Assembly (NCBI RefSeq): GCF_014930455.1
Contig: NZ_JAAIYO010000010.1
Coordinates: 1-64,000, forward strand
Source of the DNA: Corallococcus soli
GTDB taxonomy: Bacteria > Myxococcota > Myxococcia > Myxococcales > Myxococcaceae
Length of the DNA: 64,000 nt
Reading direction: 5' to 3'
The notes under the pieces were generated by a model. That model had not been told where the DNA came from. It searched no databases and was given only the letters and a program-made list of their open reading frames with translations. Positions 48,201 through 53,500 of this stretch are shown one piece after another. The first letter of the stretch is position 1. Every line of letters starts with the position of its first letter. Made by a program: the position numbers and the translations under genes.

Positions 48201-50139
48201 GGGCGGCTTCTCCTACGGCCCGGCCTTCCGCGCCGTGAAGGAGGTCCACGTGGGCGAGCGCGAGGCGCTGGCCCGGCTGGAGCTGCCCCCCACCGAGGAC
48301 GCCTCCGCCTTCTTCCTGCCGCCCGGGCTGGTGGACGGAGCCTTCCAGGTCGTCGCGGCCCTCACCGCGCGGCGCCCTGACGCCGCGTACCTGCCCTATG
48401 CCGTCGGCGAAGCGCACCTGCACGGACCGCTGCCGTCCATCTGCTGGGTGCACGTCGTGGCCAGGTCCCCGGAGGACGACGGCGCCGTGCTGAAGTTCGA
48501 CGTGGAGCTGGTGACGGAGCAGGGCGAGGCGCGCGTCAGCTTCCTCGACTTCACCCTGGTGCGCCTCCGGGCCCCGGCCGCGCCCACCCTGGCGCCCGTC
48601 GCCCCCCGCGTGCCGCCCGCCGCGTCTCGCGTGGCGCCCGCCGCGCTCACGGTGGTCCCGGCCGAACCGCCCCCGGCCGTCCCCGCGTCCGTCGTGGAGT
48701 ACCTCCAGCCGGAGTGGGTGGAGGAGGCCGCCGTCCACGGGGAGGGCCCCGACGACGCCCTGGACATGCTGCTGCTGTTCGACGTGGACGACGCGGTCCG
48801 CGAACGCATCCAGCACCTCACCGACGGCGCCGTCCGCACCGCCCTCGTCCTGCCCGGAGACGCCTTCCGCCAGGAAGACGGCCTGCGCTTCCACGTGCGC
48901 CCGCACGCGGCGGAGGACTACGAGCGGCTCCTCGACGCGCTCTGTCAGGAGGGCTTCGTCCCGGACCGCGTCCTGCACCTGTGGTCCCGCCGCACCGACA
49001 CCGTCCCCGGGGCCCAGGCCTCGGACGTGCTCGACCACGGCACCCGCTCCGTCTTCACCCTGAGCCAGCTGCTGCTGCGCGAAGACCTGCCCCGCCAGGT
49101 GCGGCTCGTCTATGCCTACATGTCAGGCACCGAGCAGGCGGCCGTGCATGCCACGGCCTCGGGCCTTGGCAAGTCCCTCTGGTGGGAAGATCCGGATTTC
49201 GTGTACAAGACCGTGCAATTCGGGAATGCGGTAGAGTTGGAAAGTTACGATTTCCTTGAGTCGTTGATTCTGGAGCTGACGGTCCGGGAGCCCGAGGGTC
49301 GGGACGTCCGGTTCGTGAATGGAAGGCGTCTGGTCATGCGTTGGGGGCGGTTCGAGCCCGGGGCCATGGGGGCCGGGCACAGGGTCCTTCGGGAGCGAGG
49401 CACGTACCTGGTCCTGGGTGGCCTGGGGCGGCTCGGGTGGCTTTGCGCCGAACACCTGGCGCGGACCGTCCAGGCCCGGCTCGTGCTGACCGGCCGTCAG
49501 GCCGCGACCCCCGAGCGCGAGGCGCGGATGGAGTCGCTTCGCCAGCTGGGCGCGGAGGTGCTGTACGTGCCGGTGGACCTGGGAGTGGCTTCGGAGGTGA
49601 CGGCGCTGGTGGAGGCCATCCACGCCCGCTTCGGCACCCTGCACGGCGTCTTCCACAGCGCGGGGGAGAACCGTGACGGCCTGCTGGGGACCAAGTCCCT
49701 GGCGGAGCTGGACGCGGTGCTCGGCCCCAAGGTGGACGGCTCGCTGCTGCTGGACGCGGCGCTCAAGGACGAACCGCTGGACTTCTGGATGGCCTTCTCC
49801 TCCCTGAGCGCGATGCGCGGCAACGCGGGCCAGACGGACTACGCCGCCGCCAGCAGCTTCCTGGATGCGTTCTGCGTCGGGCGTGAGGCGCTGCGCGCCC
49901 GGGGCGAGCGCTCCGGCCGCACGGTCTCCATCGCCTGGCCCCTGTGGCGGGACGGCGGCATGCACGTGGACGCGGCGTCGCTTGAATGGATGCGCGAGCG
50001 CTTCGGCCTGGTTCCGCTGTCCACCGCCGCCGGCCTCAAGGCGCTCGAGGATGGGCTCATGCCTGGCGGGCCCGCCCACTTCGCGGTCCTCGAACGCGTC
50101 CGGGACGCCCGCGACCCTGCCTCCGCGAGGGTCGGCTGA
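33580..50139 (+). CDS. trans-AT polyketide synthase 3: rest of module 7, modules 8-9 and most of module 10
   Basis: A protein of 5519 residues: DH4-ACP8-KR6, KS8-DH5-KR7-ACP9, KS9-[serine-less ACP-like insert]-DH6-KR8-ACP10, KS10-DH7-KR9. KS cysteines are at 1086, 2576 and 4279. The ATG at 33580 lies 11 bp after the PKS2 stop without a clear ribosome site, suggesting coupling. Every module here carries KR and DH, so this protein should write a run of conjugated double bonds. It stops right after KR9; the matching ACP opens PKS4. The stop is TGA followed by C, and the 23 codons from there to the PKS4 ATG are open in the same frame. KR8 holds a hydrophobic stretch (residues 3620-3633). Confidence 0.95.
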   Translation: MSDIQAFEVTTVIRNDDYVVRDHRVHGARIMPGVTFLDMVYRGLARFWEPWRVELKNILFRHPIVTSEEFDRRVKFSFVPNHSASSKVVLNVTATSLKEKAGVAITSVWEEHFWGEVVLHDTPLQGSLDLERLKAGAVQVTDLDEAYAIARGLDIQHREFMKGAGRIWRGADSVLAEVGLGDVARPYEQRFLLHPTYLDTSTLIPVLFHAGKAATRQPYIPLFIESFRMAGPLVGPVYVHAVDPGDKAFSDDLVHGDHDLYDARGRLLARFVKLTGKRIRNEDLITRLSGSDTREPVPARAQRPVAAPAVATSSGGASGAPSSQEERLARVEAELAELVGATVQVPGDELPRDRGFYELGLDSTHLLGLVRKLEERVGASLYPTLLFEHNDLSKLAKYLLAEHPAAFQERAGTKPSVAVSAPVASAPRGPAETVYCRPEWFPAPAEASSPLTGWTLLLASEPEARDALASALGEASSRLVWLRPAEAFAHEGAERFAVRPGSHEDGARVLAALAEAGRAVSRVVLMAPRGGVATETGGLFLLQGVVRALLERGGTEPVSLLAVHEDVAEHAAFVALGGYLRSLRVEVPRMTGRTVALVPGTAWADVGARVAVELRTPGSDAVRHGAGTRFVQALQELKPGAGAGLPVRARGVYLITGGAGGLGLIVARQLARRGAGVVVLVGRSELDATRRERLQALDGCGATVMYQRADTSSEAAVQALCARVRERFGALHGVVHGAGETRDALVRQKSVEDMRSVLAPKVHGTRLLDAATRDDDLDFFLLLSSLSALTGNVGQSDYAHANAFMDAFAHERERQRGLGLRRGRTVSINWPLWREGGMQVEAGAEQAMWRHFGAIPLETAAGLEAMDAAFRLDGAQLAVLSGDAARLRESFHVRSLAAPASVAAPATASGAALEQDEPIAIVGVSGQYPQAEDLTEFWANLKAGRDCVTEVPRERWDVDALFDADPARSVEGRSYSRWGGFLRHADRFDPLFFSLSPREAGYMDPQERLFLQTAWSAVEDAGYKASELNRSRVGVFVGVMWGQYQLLGVDGQDPVLPLSSSFSSVANRVSFSLNLKGPSLAVDTMCSSSLTALHLACESLRRGECELALAGGVNVQPHSSKYVLLSQARMLSADGRCRAFGEGGTGYVPAEGVGCVVLKPLRRAVADGDVIHGVILASALNHGGRTGGFSVPDPIAQAEAVREALTRAHVAPEEVSYIEAHGTGTSLGDPIEIAGLVKAFGGGNRRGEPCAIGSVKSNIGHAESAAGVAALTKVLLQLRHGELVASLHADTLNPSIDFQGAGFQVTRKNAPWPRRTELRDGVTVELPRVAGLSSFGAGGSNAHVVVREYLPVKQPARAQDVAPQLVVLSARDEERLREYAQRLLAALSAPGAAWRLDDVAHTLQVGRDEQAERLAVVARTSSELVAALDAFCRGTLAEGVHRGTRRRAGGAGALAETASLDAVARHWVAGGAVDWTRLGRSTAARRISLPTYPFLKERFWPPEPRARESVQGAVEVRRAPSLFERQTSSGGMHRFERRFTSHEPLLADHRFQGQALLPGAAMLELAVGAASLMTGGAVARVQTLSWLRPVVVGTEPAVVAVEVRHAPEGVTFELRAGTEDDMGQTVARGSLSSGAVSPVSKVDVAALQRRCTRRLEREEVYARFARVGFEYGPSLRLIDSIQVGEGVALTRVRRDGTGGASWMDTALMDAALQTVVALGPDEGEASRFLPASLSGVELHRPMTAELYVWTRALETGSDDAREFALDLLDGEGTLLARVASLRIQRVAAAARPAPTPSELLFQVPRWVSAPHGASGAVSVGTVLVHGGSEARGLEAALLQAGAKRVVSVRPDAGFSERDDGSFTVARSAADYQRLLQALRSRGDFPSGVLVVADATPVGVGAEGVRAAMARGPGECFLLAQALLSERLEQPVRMLYVHRPEVAGPRALDVAVGGMARSLVKENPSLRMGVVAVSELEGAALAERLCAELVKGTESELRLHGPSTREVRAWTAWTPSTTNGAVRLRERGTYLLTGGLGGLGRVVAGHLAEKCHARLVLAGRSPADARIEQELSRLRAKGAEVLYVSADLGRDEDVARLVREAHTRFGAIHGVFQVAGVLRDGLAVRKTAADWDAVLGSKVYGTVALDEALAAEPLDFFVAFSSLAGVFGNAGQADYAFANAFLAEHLRLRERRRAAGQRTGASVCVDWPWWEEGSMALDARALAGMEERMGLRPLSTADGLRALEACLAAEQSQVAVAWGVPDTLRAAFGSLGAAQDVRPVETAASEVDEAVVARVAQELKRVLARQNRLRPEQIDLDESFSAYGVDSVAVMNMTAELERAFGELPKTLFFEHPTLRELSRFLTVSRTPAARRFAGLGAEPTRTAPPPPPVRAVVPASPKSPAPRQTTTDDRIAIVGVSGRYPQAPDLEAFWSNLVSGRDCITEVPPERWDVEAFFDANKDRVGTTYTRWGGFLEGIDRFDPLFFRIAPRDAEFMDPQERLFLETVWEAMEDGGYAKRTLEKRPVGVFAGVMWGQYQLLQARVGDGVVSPGSIFASVANRVSYAMDFRGPSLAVDTMCSSSLTALHLACESLRRGECEVAFAGGVNLSLHPSKYTLLSFQKFAASDGRCRAFGEGGDGYVPGEGVGVVMLKPLAKAVEDGDRIHAVIRASALNHGGKTNGFSVPNPNAQGELIARTLAAAGVRPDEVSYVEAHGTGTALGDPIELAGLSRAFGVAKASQSTCAIGSVKSNIGHLEAAAGIAALTKVVLQMRHRKLVPSLHAETLNPHLRFEGTPFVVQRELADWTVAGDRPRVAAISAFGAGGSNAHVVVEEWPRDERGVEATGPQAFLLSARNEERLTAYAARMAAFLRGTAPVPGAAPSASAPKRHAALVGELKDLLARELGLAAESLDATEPMRDYGMDEVLFARLLERVTERWAVEVSPTLLAESPSLETLATVLARELPAPVEVLPEARPAVARGPALSLRELAYTSQVGRDAFEERLAIIASSVEELAQRLEAIALGEGEGEGVFRGNSTQGGKDLSLLWNGEEGSAFVRSARSNGRVEKLARLWTLGADVDWAVLHELDRPQRAHLPAYPFARERYWIDEVPSSGPGTSSPARLALAPGEALTLEQTLSPGAWLVDDHRVGGTRIVPAAALVELARASARRLGLLGASDLRDVAFLKPLVVEAATRTFVRLTPDGTSVGFVIHSERGEVLTRGQLVPSVGGAPERVAVERLRQRLPRTLEAAAFYAGMARDGLAYGPTFQVVSEVFTDGREALVRLRAPDALRAATPRSLQEAVLLDGGLQAIGGLLASAPASATRGLPFAFTEVRIARALPAEAFAHVVMNATGGYDVTLTEDSGEVCWSLRGVLLKGPQAQAPAALDVANASPAARGTDAALAPKAATTARQALTTSTPEDSAFLAPAWVATPLANTGAAVRAPGSRSVLVVAPEACSGMDVALAGQHGEDGVYRLVLSTRTRQVGARAWEVIGSDVASLTQGLTGLGVSRLDDVYFLGGWAEAEMAPTDLDALERGQEQGVLGLFQLVKALRGRDLLSPSLRLKVVTNDTWAHGGRPSLNAQAASLFGLASAVAKEYGARTAVVDASLQDVRQPEGGLPGRWVTAFFAFLLSLLLRRPAASPGATQVARRIVDEPVSDDPRWILLRGKERLRQELRPEPLAVASTAPFREKGVYVIVGGTSGIGFELARHLARGFHAKLVLVGRREEDARVREGLDTLQRDGGEAMYVRADVTRPEAVSAVFREAIARWRGVNGVVHSAMELNDRVLEKMDEDTFRRTLAAKVRGSAVLWKVAREQSADFVVFFSSASSFSAIPGQSNYAAGNAFQDAFVRGLRASGYGSLQVINWGFWGSVGAAASEENRERFASMGIRSIQPEEGMEVLRRLIASGVPQAVYVKTGPGPVLPVAEEPAVVASPSPAPEVLPVAALPVAAPVVKTSPAVAPPTGDALAETVRDEVVQVLSRVLRVPQKRVRGQETFDAYGMDSLATVEITRALEASFGKLPATLMFTQNSVQRLTEYLLQHHRPGAEQLHAKRHGGAASGSDTTPVLAAAPTEAVSFPVALPPSDLTLTPPSAAIARAPRSAPPVVNAKEIAIVGMSGRYPEGQEPGGFAALLREGRSSVTEIPAERWDWRDYYVENPTRPGDVYSKWGSFLPDAYCFDPAFFRLTPLEAEFLDPQERLFTEAAWSAVEDAGYTPSSLGEADRKVGVFVGVMNNHYEHLAGESWGRGQVTNAGSRYWSIANRVSFLCDFQGPSMAVDTACSSSLVALHLACESLRRGECRAALVGGVNLILHPKHFVAYSAMNMLSVDGRCKSFGDGANGIVLGEGVGALVLKPLDAALRDGDNVYAVIRGTATNAGGRTSGYTVPNPRAQAEVVGQALDDAGIDPRTLGYVEAHGTGTDLGDPIEVAGLTQAFSRFTNDRAFCALGSVKSNVGHLESAAGVAGLTKILLQLKEKKLFPSLHADTLSRKIDFEQTPFYLQRELRDWPRPEGHPRRAALSSFGAGGANAHVVLEELVERPVATGNARPGPQVVVLSAKSPERLRARAEQLLAHLTQLPEHEQPSLADLAFTLQVGREAMDHRWALVSDSLEDLTRRLGAWLDGAAVDGLHTGQRDEDADGPADEVVEQALSRQDGEALAALFASGATLDWTRLHVRGSRRRVSLPTYPFARERHAFPGLPLGPARLPDAQAPSRPSAPEVSVVAARPHPLLESNASTLREHKYVTVFTGAEQVLTDHVVGGHRLLPAAAMLEMACVAASLASEEPVLGVTDLRWRRALRVGDAPVTVETHLEGRDGALVCTLRAPAEEGGQVFAEGTVITAEHDAPQPPEPLSLDETRARMTHTVTADAWYAGFAAGGFSYGPAFRAVKEVHVGEREALARLELPPTEDASAFFLPPGLVDGAFQVVAALTARRPDAAYLPYAVGEAHLHGPLPSICWVHVVARSPEDDGAVLKFDVELVTEQGEARVSFLDFTLVRLRAPAAPTLAPVAPRVPPAASRVAPAALTVVPAEPPPAVPASVVEYLQPEWVEEAAVHGEGPDDALDMLLLFDVDDAVRERIQHLTDGAVRTALVLPGDAFRQEDGLRFHVRPHAAEDYERLLDALCQEGFVPDRVLHLWSRRTDTVPGAQASDVLDHGTRSVFTLSQLLLREDLPRQVRLVYAYMSGTEQAAVHATASGLGKSLWWEDPDFVYKTVQFGNAVELESYDFLESLILELTVREPEGRDVRFVNGRRLVMRWGRFEPGAMGAGHRVLRERGTYLVLGGLGRLGWLCAEHLARTVQARLVLTGRQAATPEREARMESLRQLGAEVLYVPVDLGVASEVTALVEAIHARFGTLHGVFHSAGENRDGLLGTKSLAELDAVLGPKVDGSLLLDAALKDEPLDFWMAFSSLSAMRGNAGQTDYAAASSFLDAFCVGREALRARGERSGRTVSIAWPLWRDGGMHVDAASLEWMRERFGLVPLSTAAGLKALEDGLMPGGPAHFAVLERVRDARDPASARVG
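36331..40690 (+). other. PKS module 8: KS8-DH5-KR7-ACP9
   Basis: PKS3 residues: KS8 918-1347 (Cys1086 in TMCSSS); DH5 with HRFQGQALLP (His1549) and DAALQ (Asp1709); KR7 with TGGLGGLG near 2032, Tyr2174 and LRD (B-type); ACP9 with Ser2326 in YGVDSV. Predicted outcome: a double bond. Confidence 0.87.
42229..42471 (+). other. degenerate ACP-like domain inside the KS9 flanking linker
   Basis: PKS3 residues 2884-2964. It is ACP-like in pattern, but the carrier site reads DYGMDEVLF with Glu2921 at the serine position. It interrupts the same linker position as the KS4 insert, between LSARNEERL and AYTSQVGRD. The other post-KS linkers in the line have no such insert. Confidence 0.7.
44437..44478 (+). 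other. short hydrophobic segment within KR8
   Basis: PKS3 residues 3620-3633 read WVTAFFAFLLSLLL followed by two arginines. It is strongly hydrophobic but only 14 residues, short for a transmembrane helix. It lies between the structural and catalytic halves of KR8. Confidence 0.55.
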
Positions 50140-50560
50140 CCGCCCCCCGCGTCTTCACTCTTCCTTCCAAAACCCTCCCGTCCGTACGCCACACCCAAGG
50201 TTCTCACCATGAAAAGCACCCCGGAGTGGAACGTCGAACCCGCCGAAGGCGCGCCGCCGCAGCTGCCCGAGCAGCAGCTGTCCATGCGTGACCGGCTGCG
50301 CCTCACCGAGAGCGCGGAGTCCCACCTGAAGGAGCTGCTGTCGGCGGAGACGAAGCTCCCGCTCGTCTCCATCGAGGCGCAGAAGCCGCTGCAGAAGTAC
50401 GGCATCGACTCCATCCTCATCTCCAACCTCACGCGCAAGCTGGAGGGGACGTTCGGCCCGCTGCCGAAGACGCTCTTCTTCGAGCACAAGACGCTGAGCT
50501 CGGTGGCCGAGTACTTCGTGGACCACCACCGGCCGCAGCTCGTGAGGGCGGTCGGGTTCT
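45901..50560 (+). other. PKS module 10 (split over two proteins): KS10-DH7-KR9 | ACP11
   Basis: PKS3 residues: KS10 4108-4536 (Cys4279); DH7 with HVVGGHRLLP (His4755) and DGAFQ (Asp4919); KR9 with GGLGRLG near 5278 and Tyr5421, where the usual Asn four residues on (YxxxN) is Ser5425. The ACP is at the N-terminus of PKS4 (Ser68 in YGIDSI). Predicted outcome: a double bond if KR9 is active. Confidence 0.86.
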
Positions 50561-53500
50561 CCCCGGAGGATGCCCTCTTCCTGTCCGCAAGCGCCTCCCA
50601 GGCCGCCGTCGCCGGCCCCACGCCGGAGGCCCCTCCGGCGCCGTCGCGCCCCCAGGCCCCGGACGCCGCGGGCCGCGGACAGGCCAGCCGCTTCTGGCGC
50701 CGCGACGGCGCCAAGGCCCCGCGCGCTCCGGAGCCGCGCGCCAGCGAGCCGCCCATCGCCATCATCGGACTGGCGGGCCGCTACCCGGACGCGGACGACG
50801 TGGCGCAGTTCTGGGACAACCTGAAGTCCGGCCGTGACTCCATCCGTGAGATCCCCGCCGACCGCTGGGACGTGGAGAAGTACTTCGAGCCGGTGAAGAA
50901 CCGCCTGGGCCGCACCTACAGCAAGTGGGGCGGGTTCGTGCGCGACCACGACCGCTTCGACCACCGCTTCTTCTCCATGTCCAAGGCGGACGCGGACTTC
51001 ACCGACCCGCAGGAGCGCGTCTGGCTGGAGTGCGTCTGGCACGCGCTGGAGGACGCCGGCTACACGCCGCAGGGCCTGCACGGCAAGCGCGTGGGCGTGT
51101 TCGTCGGCGTGATGTCGAACATGTACCAGAAGCTGGACGTGGTGGTGGATGGCTACGCCATCGCGCCGGTGGCGTCCGCCGCCTCCATCGCCAACCGCGT
51201 GTCGTACCAGATGGACTTCACCGGCCCCAGCCTCACGCTGGACACGATGTGCTCCTCGTCGCTCACCGCCATCCACCTGGCCAGCGAGAGCCTCAAGCGC
51301 GGCGAGTGCGACGTGGCCATCGCGGGCGGCGTCAACCTCATCGTCCACCCGAACAAGTACGTGATGCTGAGCCTCAACGGCTTCCTCTCCACCGACGGCC
51401 GCTGCCGCAGCTTCGGCGAGGGCGGCGACGGCTACGTGCCCGGCGAGGGCGCGGGCGCGGTGGTGCTCAAGGCCGCGACCGCCGCGGAGGCGGACGGCGA
51501 CCACGTCTACGGGCTCATCCGGGGCAGCTCCATCAACCACGGCGGCCGCGTCAACGGCTACACCGTGCCCAGCCCCACGGCGCAGGCCTCCCTCATCGAG
51601 GACGCCTTCACCCGCGCGGGCGTGAACCCGCGCCGGCTGAGCTACGTCGAAGCGCACGGCACCGGCACGTCCCTGGGCGACCCGGTGGAGGTGCGCGCGC
51701 TCTCCATCGCCATGGAGAAGCAGACGACGGAGCGGCAGTTCTGCGCCATCGGCTCGGTGAAGTCGAACATCGGGCACCTGGAGTCCGCCGCCGGCATCGC
51801 GGGCCTCACCAAGGTGCTGCTCCAGATGCACCATGAGCAGCTGGTGCCGTCGCTGCACAGCGACAAGCTCAACCCGAACATCGACTTCCGCAACTCCCCC
51901 GTCTACGTGCAGCGCGCGCTGACGGACTGGGCGCCCGCGTCCTCGGCCACCGGCGAGGCGCAGCCGCGCATGGCGGCCGTGAGCGGCTTCGGCGCGGGCG
52001 GCTCCAACGCCCACGTCATCATCGAGGAGGCCCCGGCCCCCCGGTCGCGCGCCGCGGAGGACGCCACGGGGGCTCGCGTGGTCCTGCTGTCGGCGGCCAC
52101 GCTGGAGCAGCTGCGCGACTACGCGCGGCGCTTCATCGCGTTCCTGGAGGCGCCGGGCGCCTCCCGTCCGACGCTCGCGGAGGTGGCCTTCACCACCCAG
52201 GTGGGCCGCGTGGCGCTGGATGAGCGCATCGCGTTCGTGGTGAGCAGCACGGGCCAGCTGCTGGAGCGCCTGCGCGCCTTCGCGGCGGGCGCGGCGTCCC
52301 AGCCGGACACCTACCGGGGCACCGTCAAGGAGGGCGGCTCCGGGGGCGTGGCGGCCTCGCTCGTCAGCGGCCCGGAGGGCGCGGAGATCGTCCGCATCCT
52401 GATGGCCGGTGGCAACTTCACCAAGCTGTGCCAGCTCTGGGCCATGGGCCTGGACGTGGAGTGGGCCGGCCTCTACGGCGCCCAGCATCCCCGCCGCGTG
52501 TCGCTGCCCGGCTACCCCTTCGCGCGCACCCACTGCTGGGTCCCGGAGTCCTCGCAGGCCGCCGCCCCCGTCGCGCGGGCGAGCGCCGCGCCGCCGGCCA
52601 TCACCCCGGTCGCCGCCGCGCCCGTGGCCGCCACGGACGCGGATCCGCTGCACGAGCTCATCCTCAACGCCGTCTCCGTCGTCAACCCCGTGGCGCGCGC
52701 GGACATGACCGTGGATCAGCTCCTGTTCGAGGAGCTGCACTTCGACTCCATCATGCTCGCGCAGCTCAACACGCGCCTGATGCAGTCGTTCCCGGACCTG
52801 GCCCTGTCCCCGGAGCTCTACTCGCCGGAGATCACCATCCGGAAGCTCGCGGACAAGCTGCGCGAGCTCCAGGGCGGCCCCGTGACGGCCGCGGCGCCGG
52901 CCCTGGAGTCCTCCACCACCCCGGCCCCGGCCACCGCCTCCGCGAGCGTCGCGGGCGAGGTCCCGGACCGCGTGGAGACCTTCCCGGAGGTGGCGGCCAT
53001 CCGGCGCTGGAACGGGGTGCTGGAGCAGGCGGGCATGGCGCCGCTGCTGCCCCTGGAGGGCCCCAACGGCGTCGTCATCCAGCAGGGCGAGGCGTCGCTG
53101 CTCAACTTCTCCACCTATGACTTCCTGGGGCTCGCGTCGGACCGGCGCGTGAAGGACGCGGCCATCCAGGCGGCGGGGCACTTCGGCACGTCCGCGTCGG
53201 CCAGCCGGCCGGTGTCCGGTGAGATGCCGCTGTACCGCGAGTTCGAGCAGAAGCTGGCCACGTTCATGGGCACCGAGCACGCGGTGCTCTTCGTGTCCGG
53301 CCACGCCACCAACGTCACCACGCTGGAGATCCTCATCGGGCAGGGGGACCTGCTGCTCGTCGACGAGGCCAGCCGCGACCGCAACCTGGCCGAGGGCGGC
53401 TTCGTGTCCGGCGCGGAGGTGATGGTCTTCCCGCACAACGACCCGGCCGCGCTGGACGCCCTGCTCACCCAGGTGCGCAACCGCTACCGCAAGGTCGTCA

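Noticed and set aside
50140-50208. Possible promoter before PKS4
   Set aside because: The gap is pyrimidine-rich with no recognisable -35/-10 pair, and the open frame suggests coding ancestry instead.
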